Shown in pieces: positions 23,095 through 33,339 of a DNA stretch of 44,491 nucleotides. How positions within the stretch are numbered: the first letter of the stretch is position 1; each line of letters starts with the position of its first letter. The stretch lies in NCBI RefSeq assembly GCF_024206495.1, contig NZ_JAMBPQ010000052.1:1-44491 (forward strand). Direction: 5' to 3'. Source of the stretch: Paraburkholderia sp. CNPSo 3272. GTDB taxonomy: Bacteria; Pseudomonadota; Gammaproteobacteria; Burkholderiales; Burkholderiaceae. The notes beneath the pieces were generated by a model. The model worked only from the letters and a program-made list of their open reading frames with translations. It was not told where the DNA came from and made no database searches. Made by a program: the position numbers and the translations under genes.

Positions 23095-23571
23095 ATGAAC
23101 GCACGAAAGTCTGGCTTTAGCCGACGAACTGCCCTGATTGCAGTCGGAGCAGGTGTCGCTGTGGGACTCGCATCGAAAGCAATGGCTGCAGGTACGGACG
23201 AAACCAATTCAACAGATTTAGCAAATGCTGTTGAAATTCTGCGTCGCGCTCTTGTCGACGGAGATGGGGAGACTCTGACGAAACTGGCGCATGACGACCT
23301 GACTTATTCTCATTCGGACGGTCGGGTCTGGACAAAGCGTGACCTGCTCGAAAACATTGCTGGAAAGAAGCGTTACCTCGAAATTTCCGTGTCCTCGCAA
23401 ACAGTCTCCGTCGTTAAACAAACGGGCATCGTCAGACATACATACGATGTGGTGAACAACTTGGGGGACGGAAAGACCAGTTCCAGCCATATCAAGGTTC
23501 TCATGTGCTGGATTAAATCAGGTAAGAACTGGCAATTGCTGGCGCGTAGTGGCACTACGGTCCCGGCCTGA
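23095..23571 (+). CDS. Tat-exported NTF2-like (DUF4440/SnoaL) protein
   Basis: A 158-aa protein with a twin-arginine signal (SGFSRRTALIAVG, then a hydrophobic stretch cut near AMAA). The ATG at 23095 has GAAGGAGA just before it. The mature part is an NTF2-like cone fold: an initial helix (AVEILRRALVDGDGETLTKL), then a DLTYSHSDGRVWTKRDLLEN block and alternating strands that end WQLLARSG. This matches DUF4440-type proteins, some of which are small isomerases, hydrolases or binding proteins. Tat export implies that it folds before export to the periplasm. Its place between TPI and GapN suggests it handles the substrate outside the cytoplasm, such as lactone opening or epimerisation, but this is inference. 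Confidence 0.78.
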   Translation: MNARKSGFSRRTALIAVGAGVAVGLASKAMAAGTDETNSTDLANAVEILRRALVDGDGETLTKLAHDDLTYSHSDGRVWTKRDLLENIAGKKRYLEISVSSQTVSVVKQTGIVRHTYDVVNNLGDGKTSSSHIKVLMCWIKSGKNWQLLARSGTTVPA

Positions 23572-23680
23572 GAAGGCGGGGTATAAAGGCGGAGCGGTCG
23601 ACGAAGTCGTATCGCTCGCGTCTGAACGGTGCCTCGCAACTGACGGGCCACCGCGTGCTGTACGAACGTAGGAGCAAGAC

Positions 23681-25315
23681 GTGGAACAAATCGACTTTGA
23701 GCACCTGCAGGAGTTGTTTCCGAGCGCTGACCACATTCCCGAGACCGCCCGCCTGGGCGCGCCAATTCATCAGCGAGTCTCACTCGTCGACGGCGAGCTA
23801 AAGGCGTGGGATGGCGCCTGTAAGACCGTACTGTCCCCGGTTTGTGTGCGACAGGCTTCTGGCGAAGCCGAGCAGGTCGCGATTGGCAGTTATCCAGTCA
23901 TGGGTGAAGCCGAGAGCGACGCCGCTCTCGACGCGGCCGTACGCGCCTATGACCACGGTCGCGGCGAGTGGCCAACGATGACGGTCGCCGGCCGCATCGC
24001 CAGCATGCAGGACTTCATTCGTCTCATGGCGTCCAGGCGCCATGAAATTGTGAATCTGATCATGTGGGAGATTGGCAAGAGTCTTGCCGATTCGCAGAAG
24101 GAGTTCGACCGCACCGTCACCTACATGCAGGACACTATCGAGGCGCTGAAGGAGCTGGATAACGGCAATTCACGCTTTGTCATCGCTGAGGGGACTATCG
24201 GGCAGATTCGCCGCACACCGCTTGGCGTCGTGCTGTGCATGGGGCCGTACAACTATCCGCTGAACGAGACGTTTGCCACGCTCATTCCGGCATTGCTGAT
24301 GGGCAACACGGTCGTGTTCAAGCCCCCGCAATATGGCACGCTCCTGTTCTTCCCGCTTCTTGAGGCGTTCCGCTCCGCCTTCCCGAAAGGTGTCATCAAC
24401 ACGATATACGCGCCGGGTGCGGTGGTGGTACCGCGCATGCTCGCTTCGGGAAAGATTGATGTGCTCGCCCTGATCGGCTCGAGCAAGGTCGCAGACCACC
24501 TGAAAAAACAGCATCCAAAGTCTCATCGGCTGCGTGCCGTTCTCGGACTGGATGCAAAGAACGCCGCAATTGTGCTGCCAGACGCTGACATTGACCTCGC
24601 GGTGAAGGAATGCCTGCTGGGGGCGCTATCGTTCAACGGTCAGCGGTGCACGGCGCTCAAGATGCTGATGGTGCACCGGTCAATCGTCGACACGTTTCTC
24701 GAACGTTTCAACGCAGCGCTCAAAAAGCTCAAAGTGGGCATGCCGTGGGAACAAGGTGTTTCAATTACGCCGCTGCCAGGCATGCATCGCACGGCCTATA
24801 TGACACAGGCGATTGACGACGCGAAAGCAAAAGGCGCGAACGTCGTAAACGAAGGGGGCGGTGTTTTCTGCAAAACGCTTTTTTATCCCGCCGTGATTTA
24901 CCCAGTCAACGAAGGAATGATGCTGTATCGTGAGGAGCAGTTCGGGCCGATCATCCCGGTCATGCCGTTCGACGACATAGAGACACCGCTTGAGTATGTC
25001 ATCACATCGGACCACGGGCAGCAAGTGAGCATCTTTGGCACCGACGCGGCGCAGATTGGTGCATTGGTCGACCCGCTTGTCAATCAGGTGTGTCGCGTCA
25101 ATCTCAACTGCCAGTGCCAGAGAGGTCCGGACGTCTTTCCGTTTGCAGGTCGCAAAGATTCCGCAGAAGGGACGCTCTCAGTCACCGACGCACTGCGCGC
25201 GTTCTCGATTCGTTCGATGGTCGCCGCCAAGGGAACTGACGAGAACAAGGCGCTGCTCGACGCGATGGTCACGAATCATCATTCAAAGTTCGTGAATACC
25301 GGCTTCATTTTTTAA
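23681..25315 (+). CDS. gapN: NADP-dependent non-phosphorylating glyceraldehyde-3-phosphate dehydrogenase (GapN-like ALDH)
   Basis: A 544-aa aldehyde dehydrogenase superfamily member. The start is a GTG at 23681 with AGGAG at 23670-23674. The nucleotide-binding region (RTPLGVVLCMGPYNYPLNE, then VFKPPQ) and the catalytic cysteine in FNGQRCTALK (Cys323) are clear. The C-terminal block QRGPDVFPFAGRKDS, followed by EGTLSVTDALRAFSIR, is typical of GapN-type enzymes, which oxidise glyceraldehyde-3-phosphate straight to 3-phosphoglycerate with NADP. The usual ELGGK motif reads LGLDAKN, so the general-base Glu of most ALDHs is not at its normal place; I recall similar variants in a GapN subgroup. With TPI in the same operon it completes a DHAP-to-3-phosphoglycerate route. 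Another aldehyde substrate cannot be excluded. Confidence 0.84.
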   Translation: MEQIDFEHLQELFPSADHIPETARLGAPIHQRVSLVDGELKAWDGACKTVLSPVCVRQASGEAEQVAIGSYPVMGEAESDAALDAAVRAYDHGRGEWPTMTVAGRIASMQDFIRLMASRRHEIVNLIMWEIGKSLADSQKEFDRTVTYMQDTIEALKELDNGNSRFVIAEGTIGQIRRTPLGVVLCMGPYNYPLNETFATLIPALLMGNTVVFKPPQYGTLLFFPLLEAFRSAFPKGVINTIYAPGAVVVPRMLASGKIDVLALIGSSKVADHLKKQHPKSHRLRAVLGLDAKNAAIVLPDADIDLAVKECLLGALSFNGQRCTALKMLMVHRSIVDTFLERFNAALKKLKVGMPWEQGVSITPLPGMHRTAYMTQAIDDAKAKGANVVNEGGGVFCKTLFYPAVIYPVNEGMMLYREEQFGPIIPVMPFDDIETPLEYVITSDHGQQVSIFGTDAAQIGALVDPLVNQVCRVNLNCQCQRGPDVFPFAGRKDSAEGTLSVTDALRAFSIRSMVAAKGTDENKALLDAMVTNHHSKFVNTGFIF

Positions 25316-25980
25316 CTGTCGGCGTGCGCTCCGATTCCGCTGATTCGGTTCGCGCGTCGATGCCCCACTGGCCTTCACACCAGACGACCAGTGTGCGTTC
25401 CTTCGCATGCCCACCGAGCGGAGTTGTTCGCTCAAAGCCCGGAGGTCTGCCGCAGCTTTTTGGGCCTCCGCTCTTTTGGAGGGCGAAATGCTCATGGTAA
25501 CCGTAGACGGCATCAATCTGTCACTATTGCAACAATAAATGTGCCAAAACGCACCGCTGGCTGCGAACTGCAGGTGTCGGCCAAGAAGAGTCACTTGTTT
25601 GCGCTGTTTTCGGACTCTCATGCGGCGGCTCTCTTTCAGTAAGCGGTCGCGTCCGGTTAATTGCGATTGGCCTCGCATTATCGATCGAGCCACGGAGGGA
25701 ATCGCAACCAATGATCGACTATCCGGCAACTAAAATTCGAGGTGGCCAGGCGAGTCAAAGAATGGCCAGTTCGATGCCGTCGTACTCGTAAGCTGGAATA
25801 CTGGGCGGGGACGTACGTCGGAAGCCTTCAGCAACGTAATCGTGGAAAGAGGGGGTGCACGGGCTTCCCAGGTTCCCGTGTCATGAATGTTAGAGGCGCC
25901 TTCCTGCGTGTTCGATCGTAGTGCGCGCGCCCCAAAACGGAGCGAACAAACATGCCATGACCATGACGGGAGGTGGCCGT
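25316..25980. other. Intergenic region after gapN
   Basis: No gene is well supported. A minus-strand frame (stop near 25283, possible ATG starts around 25500) has an alanine/arginine-rich helix (KRAEAQKAAADLRALSEQ) but no ribosome site or known family, so it is left out. A short hairpin CCTCC/GGAGG with a CTCTTTT loop lies near 25464-25481. No clear terminator for the sugar-acid cluster was found. Confidence 0.4.
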
Positions 25981-25989
25981 ATTAAACAT

Positions 25990-26017
25990 TTGCTTGCGCG
26001 AGTGGGATGACTATACT
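25990..26017 (+). promoter_or_regulatory. Putative sigma-70 promoter of the RHS gene
   Basis: TTGCTT (25990-25995) and TATACT (26012-26017) are separated by 16 bases, with 4 of 6 and 5 of 6 matches to the -35 and -10 consensus. Transcription would begin near 26024, about 115 bases before the likely start codon. The surrounding DNA is less GC-rich than the genes around it. Confidence 0.5.
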
Positions 26018-26137
26018 AAAACGCAGTCCACAATCCGTGTGGCCCAGATCCGTACAATTCGCTCCAAGCGTGTGTAATAGCAAGTGAAACGGTCGTTATT
26101 CGACCCGCTCGCCGTTCTACAAGGATTGGAGGTGGCG

Positions 26138-29100
26138 ATGAGGAAAGATCTGAAATCTGGATTTTTCATGTCGTATTGCTTCCAAGTCAAGGGTTGTGGG
26201 CGTCAGAGTATGGGCGAAGCGCCGAGGCATTGATTGAGTCGACTAATCAGATCATCGCGCAGTCAAAATCACTTGGAGCGCTTATACCTATAGGCGTGAA
26301 GCCGAGCGTTGATGGAAATAGAGCGCTGTTGGTTGCGCTGGATGCGTACAGCCAGTCCCCCTATCCTGACGATGTTGGTCCCATCGTCGCGTATCTCGAC
26401 CGATATCCACACTCAGCATGGTCGACGTCACTGCTTCTGAATCTGGGCATTATCTATCGCAACACGGGTCATTTCACATTGGCCGCAGCCGCGTGGCGGA
26501 AAGCTTGGATGCAATCGCGAAGTGTGAGCGATGCACGGGGAAAGGCAGTTGCAGACGCAGCTCTCGGTGAGCTCGCGACTTACTATGCCCACATCGGCAG
26601 CCAGACCGAGCTGGATGCCCTGCTCAGCTCGGTCGGTGACAGGTCAGTCACTGGACCGGCGACCGTACAGCTCTCGAATGCCCGGTCCCAACTGGCGACC
26701 ATGCGCGCTAACCCGGCATACGCTTTCCTATGCGGAGTGGTTGCCCTCCAGCGAATCTGCGCGATCGACAACAACAAACACGGTGCCGCGACGTTGATGA
26801 GCGCACGTTCGGGTCCCCAAGGTATCAATTTATCGAAGCTGTTGACTTTGGCAGACCGATCCGACCTGAAGTATCAGATGGCATTCCGCAGTCCGGGAGC
26901 CGAAGTCCCCATCCCTTCGGTCATCAACTGGAAGGTCGGGCACTACGCCGCCGTGGTCGGAAAGATCGGCGATCTTTACCGCGTGACGAATGTTGGGAAA
27001 AAAGACATGTTCGTGCGTGAATCTACGCTCGACCAGGAGGCGAGTGGCTATTTTCTTGTTCCAGCGGGAGATCTGCCACGCGGCTGGCGTTCCGTTGACG
27101 ATCTCGAAGGGCAACTGGTATGGGGGCGTGGCCCCACAGGGCCCAATACGCCACCCGGCCCCGGGCCTGCGGACCCACAGGCCTTTCCGGACTCGTGCGC
27201 AGGTGACGCCCCAAATGTGGGGGTGACCACGTGGAATGTCGCTGCGATGTCCGTAAGCCTCGAGCTGCATGATCAGCTCCTGCGGTATGCGCCGCCGATA
27301 GGCCCTCCAGTCACTTTCGAGATCTTCTACAACCAGCGCGACGAGCAGGACGGAATCGCGACAATGGACTACGGCAATTTTGGTCCGAAGTGGACGTCCA
27401 ATTGGATCTCATACGTCGACGAAGCCGCGATCATCGATAAGAAGAGTGGGAAGGTGACGGGGTACTCGTGGAACGTCTATCTTCCCGGCGGAAGTCTGGA
27501 AACGTACGACTTTCCCGGTGTCGAATCCGCTGAGCCCGCCCCATCGGCGCCGGGCTTACTAACTCAGGCGGTGCTAACCAAGAAGCAGTTGCCCACACAG
27601 GCCAAGGTCCAGAATCGTGAGACAGCTAACGGGGGCGTTCGACACTACGATTCGTCCGGGGTCAGTTCTGGTGCGCAGGGTGCTGGAGGGGGCAATGCGG
27701 TAGGCCCCGGCAACACCAGCGGCCAGCCTCAGGGCCTCACGTACGAATTCGTGCGGACACTGCCCGACGGGACGACGCAGATATTCGCGCAGGTAGATTG
27801 GCTAACGTCAAGCCAGACAGCACGTTACTTCCTGACACAGGTGACCGACCCGCAAGGTCATACTGTTAGCCTGACCTACGATTCCAAAATGCGCCTGACC
27901 ACCATCACAGACGCGGTTGGGAGAGCCATCCACCTCAACTATGCCCAGCCGGGTGACCCAATGAAGGTGTCCAGTGTCGCCGATCCATTCGGACGGACGG
28001 CAAACTTCAGTTACTCCGCCGACGGTCATCTTCTCTCAGCGAAGGATCCCGGGGGGATTGTGTCCTCCTATGTGTGGGGCAAGGATGATTTCATCAGTCA
28101 ACTTAAGACGCCTTACGGCGCGACGAAATTCATCCCGAACACAGGCGACCCGAGCGTGGACAGGAACCCGGGAGTAGGGCCCCCGCCAACGGACGCGGTG
28201 ACGGGCTCGTTTTGGCGCTCGCTCATCATAACCGACCCCGAAGGTCTTACCTCGCGTGTCGACCAGCACGAAACCCTCAACGGTGTCACTGACAACGCCA
28301 GTGCGATACCCTGCCTGGGGACCGTCTCGAACAGTCAGTGCAGCGTGGACCAATCGGGTGTGAAGCAATGTCAGTGCAGTGTGGACCATTCGGTCGCGCA
28401 GCAATACCTCGCCTACCGGAATGTCTACATCTGGGATCCGTATCAGCTCTCGCTGGCGATGCTGACTCCAAACGCGGACGGCTCACCTGATTACAGTAAG
28501 GCCCGTGTCATGCACTTCCTGCATGAAACAACCGCGCCCGCTCAGCCGTCTGCGTCTTTCGTACTTGAAAGCACAAAGAATCCGCTCGAGAACCGGGTGT
28601 GGTACCTCTATCCCGGGCAGCCGCTGACAGGCGCCGGTCTCACAACCATTGGAACCAGTAACAGGCCAAGCGCGTTTGGCAGAGTCCTGAAGAGCGCAAC
28701 AGAGACAACGCCACAGGTGGACCAAGTTTTCAGTGTCGCGCGCAACGATCAAGGACACGTTACGCAGTACACGGATCCGGCCGGCCGCCAATACACTGTC
28801 GGATATGAAACAAATGGCATCGATCTGAACAGTGTCGTCGTGAACTCGGGCGGGAACGCCGTGCAGTTGTTCAAGGCGTCGTACATGTACACTGAAAAGC
28901 CGCCGTGCGAAGCAGTTACCCACCTACCATACTCGATAACCGATGCTGCTGGGCAGACGACCACCTTTTGCTACAACTCCGACGCCCAGTTAATAGAGCT
29001 CACCAATGCGCTCGATCAGACAACCAAATTTGTTTTCGATCAGGCCAGCAAATTCCTGACGGCCGTACAGGTATTGCCACCGGACAGTCCGCAATATACC

Positions 29101-31809
29101 AATCAGCTGCAATTTACCTACGATAACTTCAACCGGCCTCTGACAGTAACCGATAGCCTGGGGATGCAAGTCAAGGTTCTATACGACGTGTACGACCGAC
29201 CGACCCGGGTCACTTTTCCAGACACGACGTTCTACTCGTGGAACTACTTTCTGCACGCCCCCCCCAAATTCGCTGACCGGATAAGCGCCACCGACCGGAT
29301 GGGCGAGACAACGAGCTATGAATTTGACGAGGACCGGCGGTTAACGACTATCACCGACCCGCTCAATCGTTTGACCGAATTCGGTTATTGCGGTTGCGGC
29401 GCGATTTCATCGATCACGGACCCGAAACACAACGTGACGATGTTCCAATATGACGCGGACGATCGATTGTCAGGACGTCAATACGCGGACGGAAGCGTGA
29501 CTATCTATCACTATGACCCTGCCATCAGTTGGCTGGAGAGTGTGACGGACCTCAGCGACACCGGCTCCGCTTACACATACAACTCCGACAACACACTAAG
29601 CGCGGTAAGTGTTCCCGTTCCGGGGCCCAACCCAAACAGCGGGCCGCCCACGGTCCAACTCACCTACGACCCCGTTTTCGTTAGACTGAAAAGCATGACA
29701 GATCGATTCGGAGTGTCAAACTATACCTATCATCCACCGGGTACTTCCGGAGCGCTGAAGTTGTGGACGGAAACCAGCCCATACGGCGATACCGTTTCGT
29801 ACCAGTACGACGCACTGGGCCGTCTATCCAGTCGCACCGTGGACGGCGTCACCCTCTCGCGGACTTACGACAACCTCGGGCGTCCCCATGTCGACACCAA
29901 TCCCCTAGGTTCCTTTACATACTCGTATAACGGAACAACACGGTCTGTGACGGAGATCTACTCGAACTCCGGGCCACAGATGAGGGTCGGCTACTACGAC
30001 ATCAAACATGACGATTTGCCCAGGCAGGTTAGCTGGCTTGGACCTCCGCCACGTCCTCCCCGGCCTTCGCAGGCTTGTATTGATGACCGCGCCGCCCTAG
30101 TGACCGCTCAGAATCTGGAAAACGAGGATACCGAGTGGCTTAATAACAACTGCACCGCAAGCGTGCCTGGGGCAGGCACTGCTTCCGGTTCAGCGACACA
30201 TCCACTACCCGGCGATGGCGGGGCACCACCACAGGACGTTGCTCAGGCATGCCAACGACTGTATTCAAACTCCACGAGCGGAAATTGCCGGCTCAACGGC
30301 CAATCGTACTGTGAGGCGGCAGCAGCGGCAGCAAACGAAGTAGCCTCTGACCAAGCGAGTATCTACACTGATTGCCCGCCGGAAACGATGCCGCCCTCGC
30401 TACTAGCTTCATTTTCGTACACCTATGACGCCGACGATCGGGTCAGGCAGATCAGCTTCGCTGGCGACAACGTCAACTTTCCTACGCTAAATGGAACACC
30501 GTCTGGCGTTGCGTCCTATTCTGTCGACTACTACTCGGACGGTACGCTTCAGGACGTAGTTCCAGATGGTCACGCACCCGGCGCCGCACAGTATGTTTAC
30601 CGATACGACCCAGCGGGAAACATCATGAGCGTGCAGGTGGGCAATACCCCGCCGGTAACTTACGCATTCACCTACAACCAATTGAACGAACTTACAAATA
30701 CGAGCGCACTCCCGAACTACGATCCGGACGGAAACCTGGGCGTATTCTTCAGCAATCGGTACTATTGGAATACAGCCTCAGAAGCTGGAAGCATTCCCGC
30801 CGATCTGGGTCAACCTCATTACTTTCTTACCTCCACTACGGTTACCGGCTCAGGCGTCTCATCCGCGTTCGCCTATGACGGATGGGGACGTCTGACGCAG
30901 ATAAGCGACTACACACCTACCGGCGGAAGCAACAGGCGATATGTTTGGTGCGGATCTACGGTTTGTCAAGAGCACGACATGGGGGCGGCTTCTGCGTCCA
31001 ATCCCGGTGGCCCTGTATCAAAAACCTATTTTCCGCAAGGGGTCCAGAACTACGGCTCATCGTACTACTACGTTTTTGACAAACTCGGTACGGTCCATCA
31101 ATTGATCGACAGCAGCGGTGCGGTCGTTGCCCAATACCAGTACGACCCATACGGAAAGCGGGTCCAAGTCGGTGGAAATCTGTCGGCCGACTTCGGATTC
31201 GCCGGGCTATTCGAGCATCAGGCGAGCGGCCTCGCGTTTGCCAGATATCGTGCGTACTCGCCAACTATCGGGCGCTGGCTGAGCCGGGATCCGCTCGGTG
31301 AATTCGCAAATTTCCGGAGGGGACGAGGCACCAACGGATCACAAATTTCGACCTTCAATCTCTACAGTTATGCCCTGAACGATCCGGCAAATCTCCGTGA
31401 CCCTTCCGGTTTGGCGGTGGCCGCCTTCTGGTTCGCGGAGTACGGGGCAGAAGCTGGCGTTATGTTTGGACCGTGGGGTGTCGTAGCCGGCGGCGTGATC
31501 GGGTTCGGCCTCGGTCTTTGGGGCGGCTCTCTCCTATATGACACAGTAAACCCGTCGGTCAATCAAATGGATATCCCACTGGTCGATCTACCGAACCCGC
31601 AAGCGCCGGCGAACGACACTACTGACGCCCCTCCTCAGCGACGCGAGGATTATTGCGTCGCTATCGCAGAAGCCTACCGCGAGGCATGTATGGCGCAAAT
31701 TGAAGCGACTAAGGGCCATTGTGACCCAGACGATTTTGGTCATTGCATCGATGCTGCGGGCGAAGTCTATGACGAATGCAAACGAGGCGTAGTCAGTCCG
31801 GTACCCTAA
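26138..31809 (+). CDS. RHS/YD-repeat protein with C39-peptidase-like N-terminus (start region out of frame)
   Basis: A giant secreted-type protein of about 1,890 aa. The main frame opens only at a weak TTG (26176). A strong ribosome site (TTGGAGGTG, 26126-26134) precedes the ATG at 26138 in the neighbouring frame. Adding one T to the TTTTT at 26162-26166 joins MRKDLKSGFF to HVVLLPSQGLWA, a normal signal peptide. Then come a TPR-like helical part (to about 150 of the main frame) and a C39-type domain with Cys186 (FLCGVVALQ) and His256 (GHYAAVV). Many YD repeats follow (for example YQYDALGRLSSRTV). The RHS core ends with RYRAYSPTIGRWLSRDPLG and LRDPSGL, leaving a 130-aa tail. The tail is first glycine-rich and hydrophobic, then has five cysteines. 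No immunity-type gene follows. Confidence 0.85.
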
Positions 31810-31867
31810 AATTTTTGCGCAGAACCTTTCGTAGATGAAGTTCACTGAATCTGGTGGCCCAACGCGA

Positions 31868-31909
31868 TGCGCGCTTATGCACTGCGGGGCATAAGCGCGC
31901 ACCTTTTTT
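31868..31909 (+). terminator. Rho-independent terminator of the RHS gene
   Basis: TGCGCGCTTATGC (31868-31880) and GCATAAGCGCGCA (31889-31901) form a perfect 13-bp stem with an 8-base loop. TTTTTT follows at 31904-31909. It lies 59 bases past the RHS stop codon. Confidence 0.9.
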
Positions 31910-32084
31910 GATACCCGGTTCAACCTCGCCAAACCAGCTTTGCTGAATAGGCATCGCGCTTGGGAAAAGCCGAGGAGAAGCGCCGCGCAGCAGCATTGCG
32001 AAGTGCTGCAAAAACACCCGAACAGCTCAGCCAAGAGCGACCAGAGGCGAAAAAACAGAAGCGGCGAGCGTTGTACAACCGAGC
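31910..32084. other. Short stretch with no clear gene
   Basis: An open plus-strand frame from about 31960 reads as a lysine/arginine/alanine-rich helix (EEKRRAAALRSAAKTPEQLS). It has no ribosome site and runs into the following LivK remnant in another frame. I do not call it a gene. Confidence 0.35.
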
Positions 32085-32219
32085 AGGACGACAGAGTACA
32101 TGGGTATCACTGGGAAAATCTCATTTAAAGCGAACGGCTACCTCAAGAACCCGACGTCGGCGCTCTATCAGGTGTGCAAAGCCAAATGGGTGCCGGTTAA
32201 CACTGTAGGTGCGCAGTAG
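32085..32219 (+). pseudogene. C-terminal remnant of a branched-chain amino acid ABC transporter binding protein (LivK type)
   Basis: About 45 residues that end in a stop at 32217-32219 read TEYMGITGKISFKANGYLKN, then PTSALYQV and KWVPVNTVGAQ. This is the usual tail of periplasmic Leu/Ile/Val-binding proteins (G.TGK..FD..GDLK, then the YQV..GKWV strand). The rest of the gene and the transporter genes are missing, so this is a leftover of a deleted operon. Confidence 0.6.
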
Positions 32220-32579
32220 TCGTGCGGCACGCCGGTTCTCAAAACGGCGTCCACTGTTCCTCATATGTCATCGAAGCTCACGCGTCACGTCAATCGTCCG
32301 CCCTAGTTGCATCAATGATTGAGCGACGCCACCGAGCCTCTGCGGAGTGCGATTCCATAGCATGATACGCTCGATGGATGGCCTGAGGTGGAAGCTGAGA
32401 GGCCTTCAGTCAGATTTTGGAGTGCATTAAGCCGAGTCCATAGGGCGAGTGACGCTTGCACATCCGGAGCGGACGTTGCGGTGTCGCGGGCCTGAACGGC
32501 AGTTCAGGGTCGATTTTTGCCGTCCGCGACGGGCGTACGAGATCATGATTTACGTAAATCTCAATAGTCGAATGGAGAC
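32220..32579. other. Intergenic stretch before histidine kinase remnant
   Basis: No gene can be supported. A perfect 14-bp palindrome GATTTACGTAAATC lies at 32547-32560, just before the kinase remnant. It could be a binding site or chance. Confidence 0.4.
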
Positions 32580-33339
32580 CGAACAAGGCTCACCCAGGTC
32601 GTCTCTAATCTGCTAGACAACGCAATCAAATACTCCGACAACGACACCGAGATAACGATCGACGCAACAGTTCGCGACGATCAGGTACGAATGTTGTGAG
32701 CGATAAAGGCATTGGCATCCCGGTAACGCAACTTCACCGCATGTTCGAGGCCTATGTTCAGCTTGCCGCTCCAGATGGCCGGTGGCGATCGGGTCTCGGT
32801 ATCGGGCTGTCTGTCGTCCAGAATCTGGTTGATATGCATGGAGGCGGCGTCACCGCTGCTAGCGACGGAGTAGGGGAAGGATCGCGATTCACCGTTACGT
32901 TGCCGACAACGCAGGCGCGTGAATGCCAAACTGTGAACCAGACCGAATCGGCGACGCACCAGACGAGGCGGCTACGCATTCTCGTTGTCGATGACAACCG
33001 TGATGCGGCTGAATCGCTGGCGATGATCCTGCACGAGCATGAAGTCCAATGTGCTTTCGATGGTGAGGCCGCGCTTCCCATCGCACAGAGGCGTTTCACC
33101 CGGACGTCGTCATCCTCGACATCGGCCTTCCTGGCATCAGCGGCCACGACATGGCGCGGCGGCTAGGAGCGCTGCCAGAAACCGCCCATGCGGTTCTGGT
33201 CGCGCTCAGTGGATTCGGGGCACCGGAGGACGCTGCTCGATCACGCGAAGCCGGGTGCGAGCGGCATTTTGTGAAGCCCGTCAACCCCGAAACGTTGATC
33301 GACTTCTTACGCAATAACGTTCCAAAAGTCGATCTTTAG
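32580..33339 (+). pseudogene. Hybrid histidine kinase/response regulator remnant
   Basis: The C-terminal part of a hybrid sensor kinase can be read over three frames. The ATPase N box is VVSNLLDNAIKYS (frame 3). After a one-base loss near 32690 come SDKGIGIPVTQLHRMFEAYV and GLGIGLSVVQNLVDMHGG (G1 and G2 boxes). A receiver domain then begins RILVVDDNRDAAESL. A second one-base loss near 33085 is followed by PDVVILDIGLPGISG (phospho-acceptor Asp) and FVKPVNPETLIDFL (conserved Lys). The stop is at 33337-33339. No sensor region or dimerisation His is found upstream, so it is truncated as well as shifted. A chemotaxis-type or CheB/CheR-PAS hybrid kinase is a likely source. Confidence 0.75.

Noticed and set aside
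25283..25729. 148-aa minus-strand ORF after gapN
   Set aside because: Only a short helix looks protein-like. The start is ambiguous and without a ribosome site, and it overlaps the end of gapN.
28334..28393. Near-identical 24-bp repeat (36-bp period) inside the RHS gene
   Set aside because: It encodes two copies of a 12-residue unit (QCSVDQSGVKQC type) and is best explained as a local duplication in a repeat protein. It is not a separate element.
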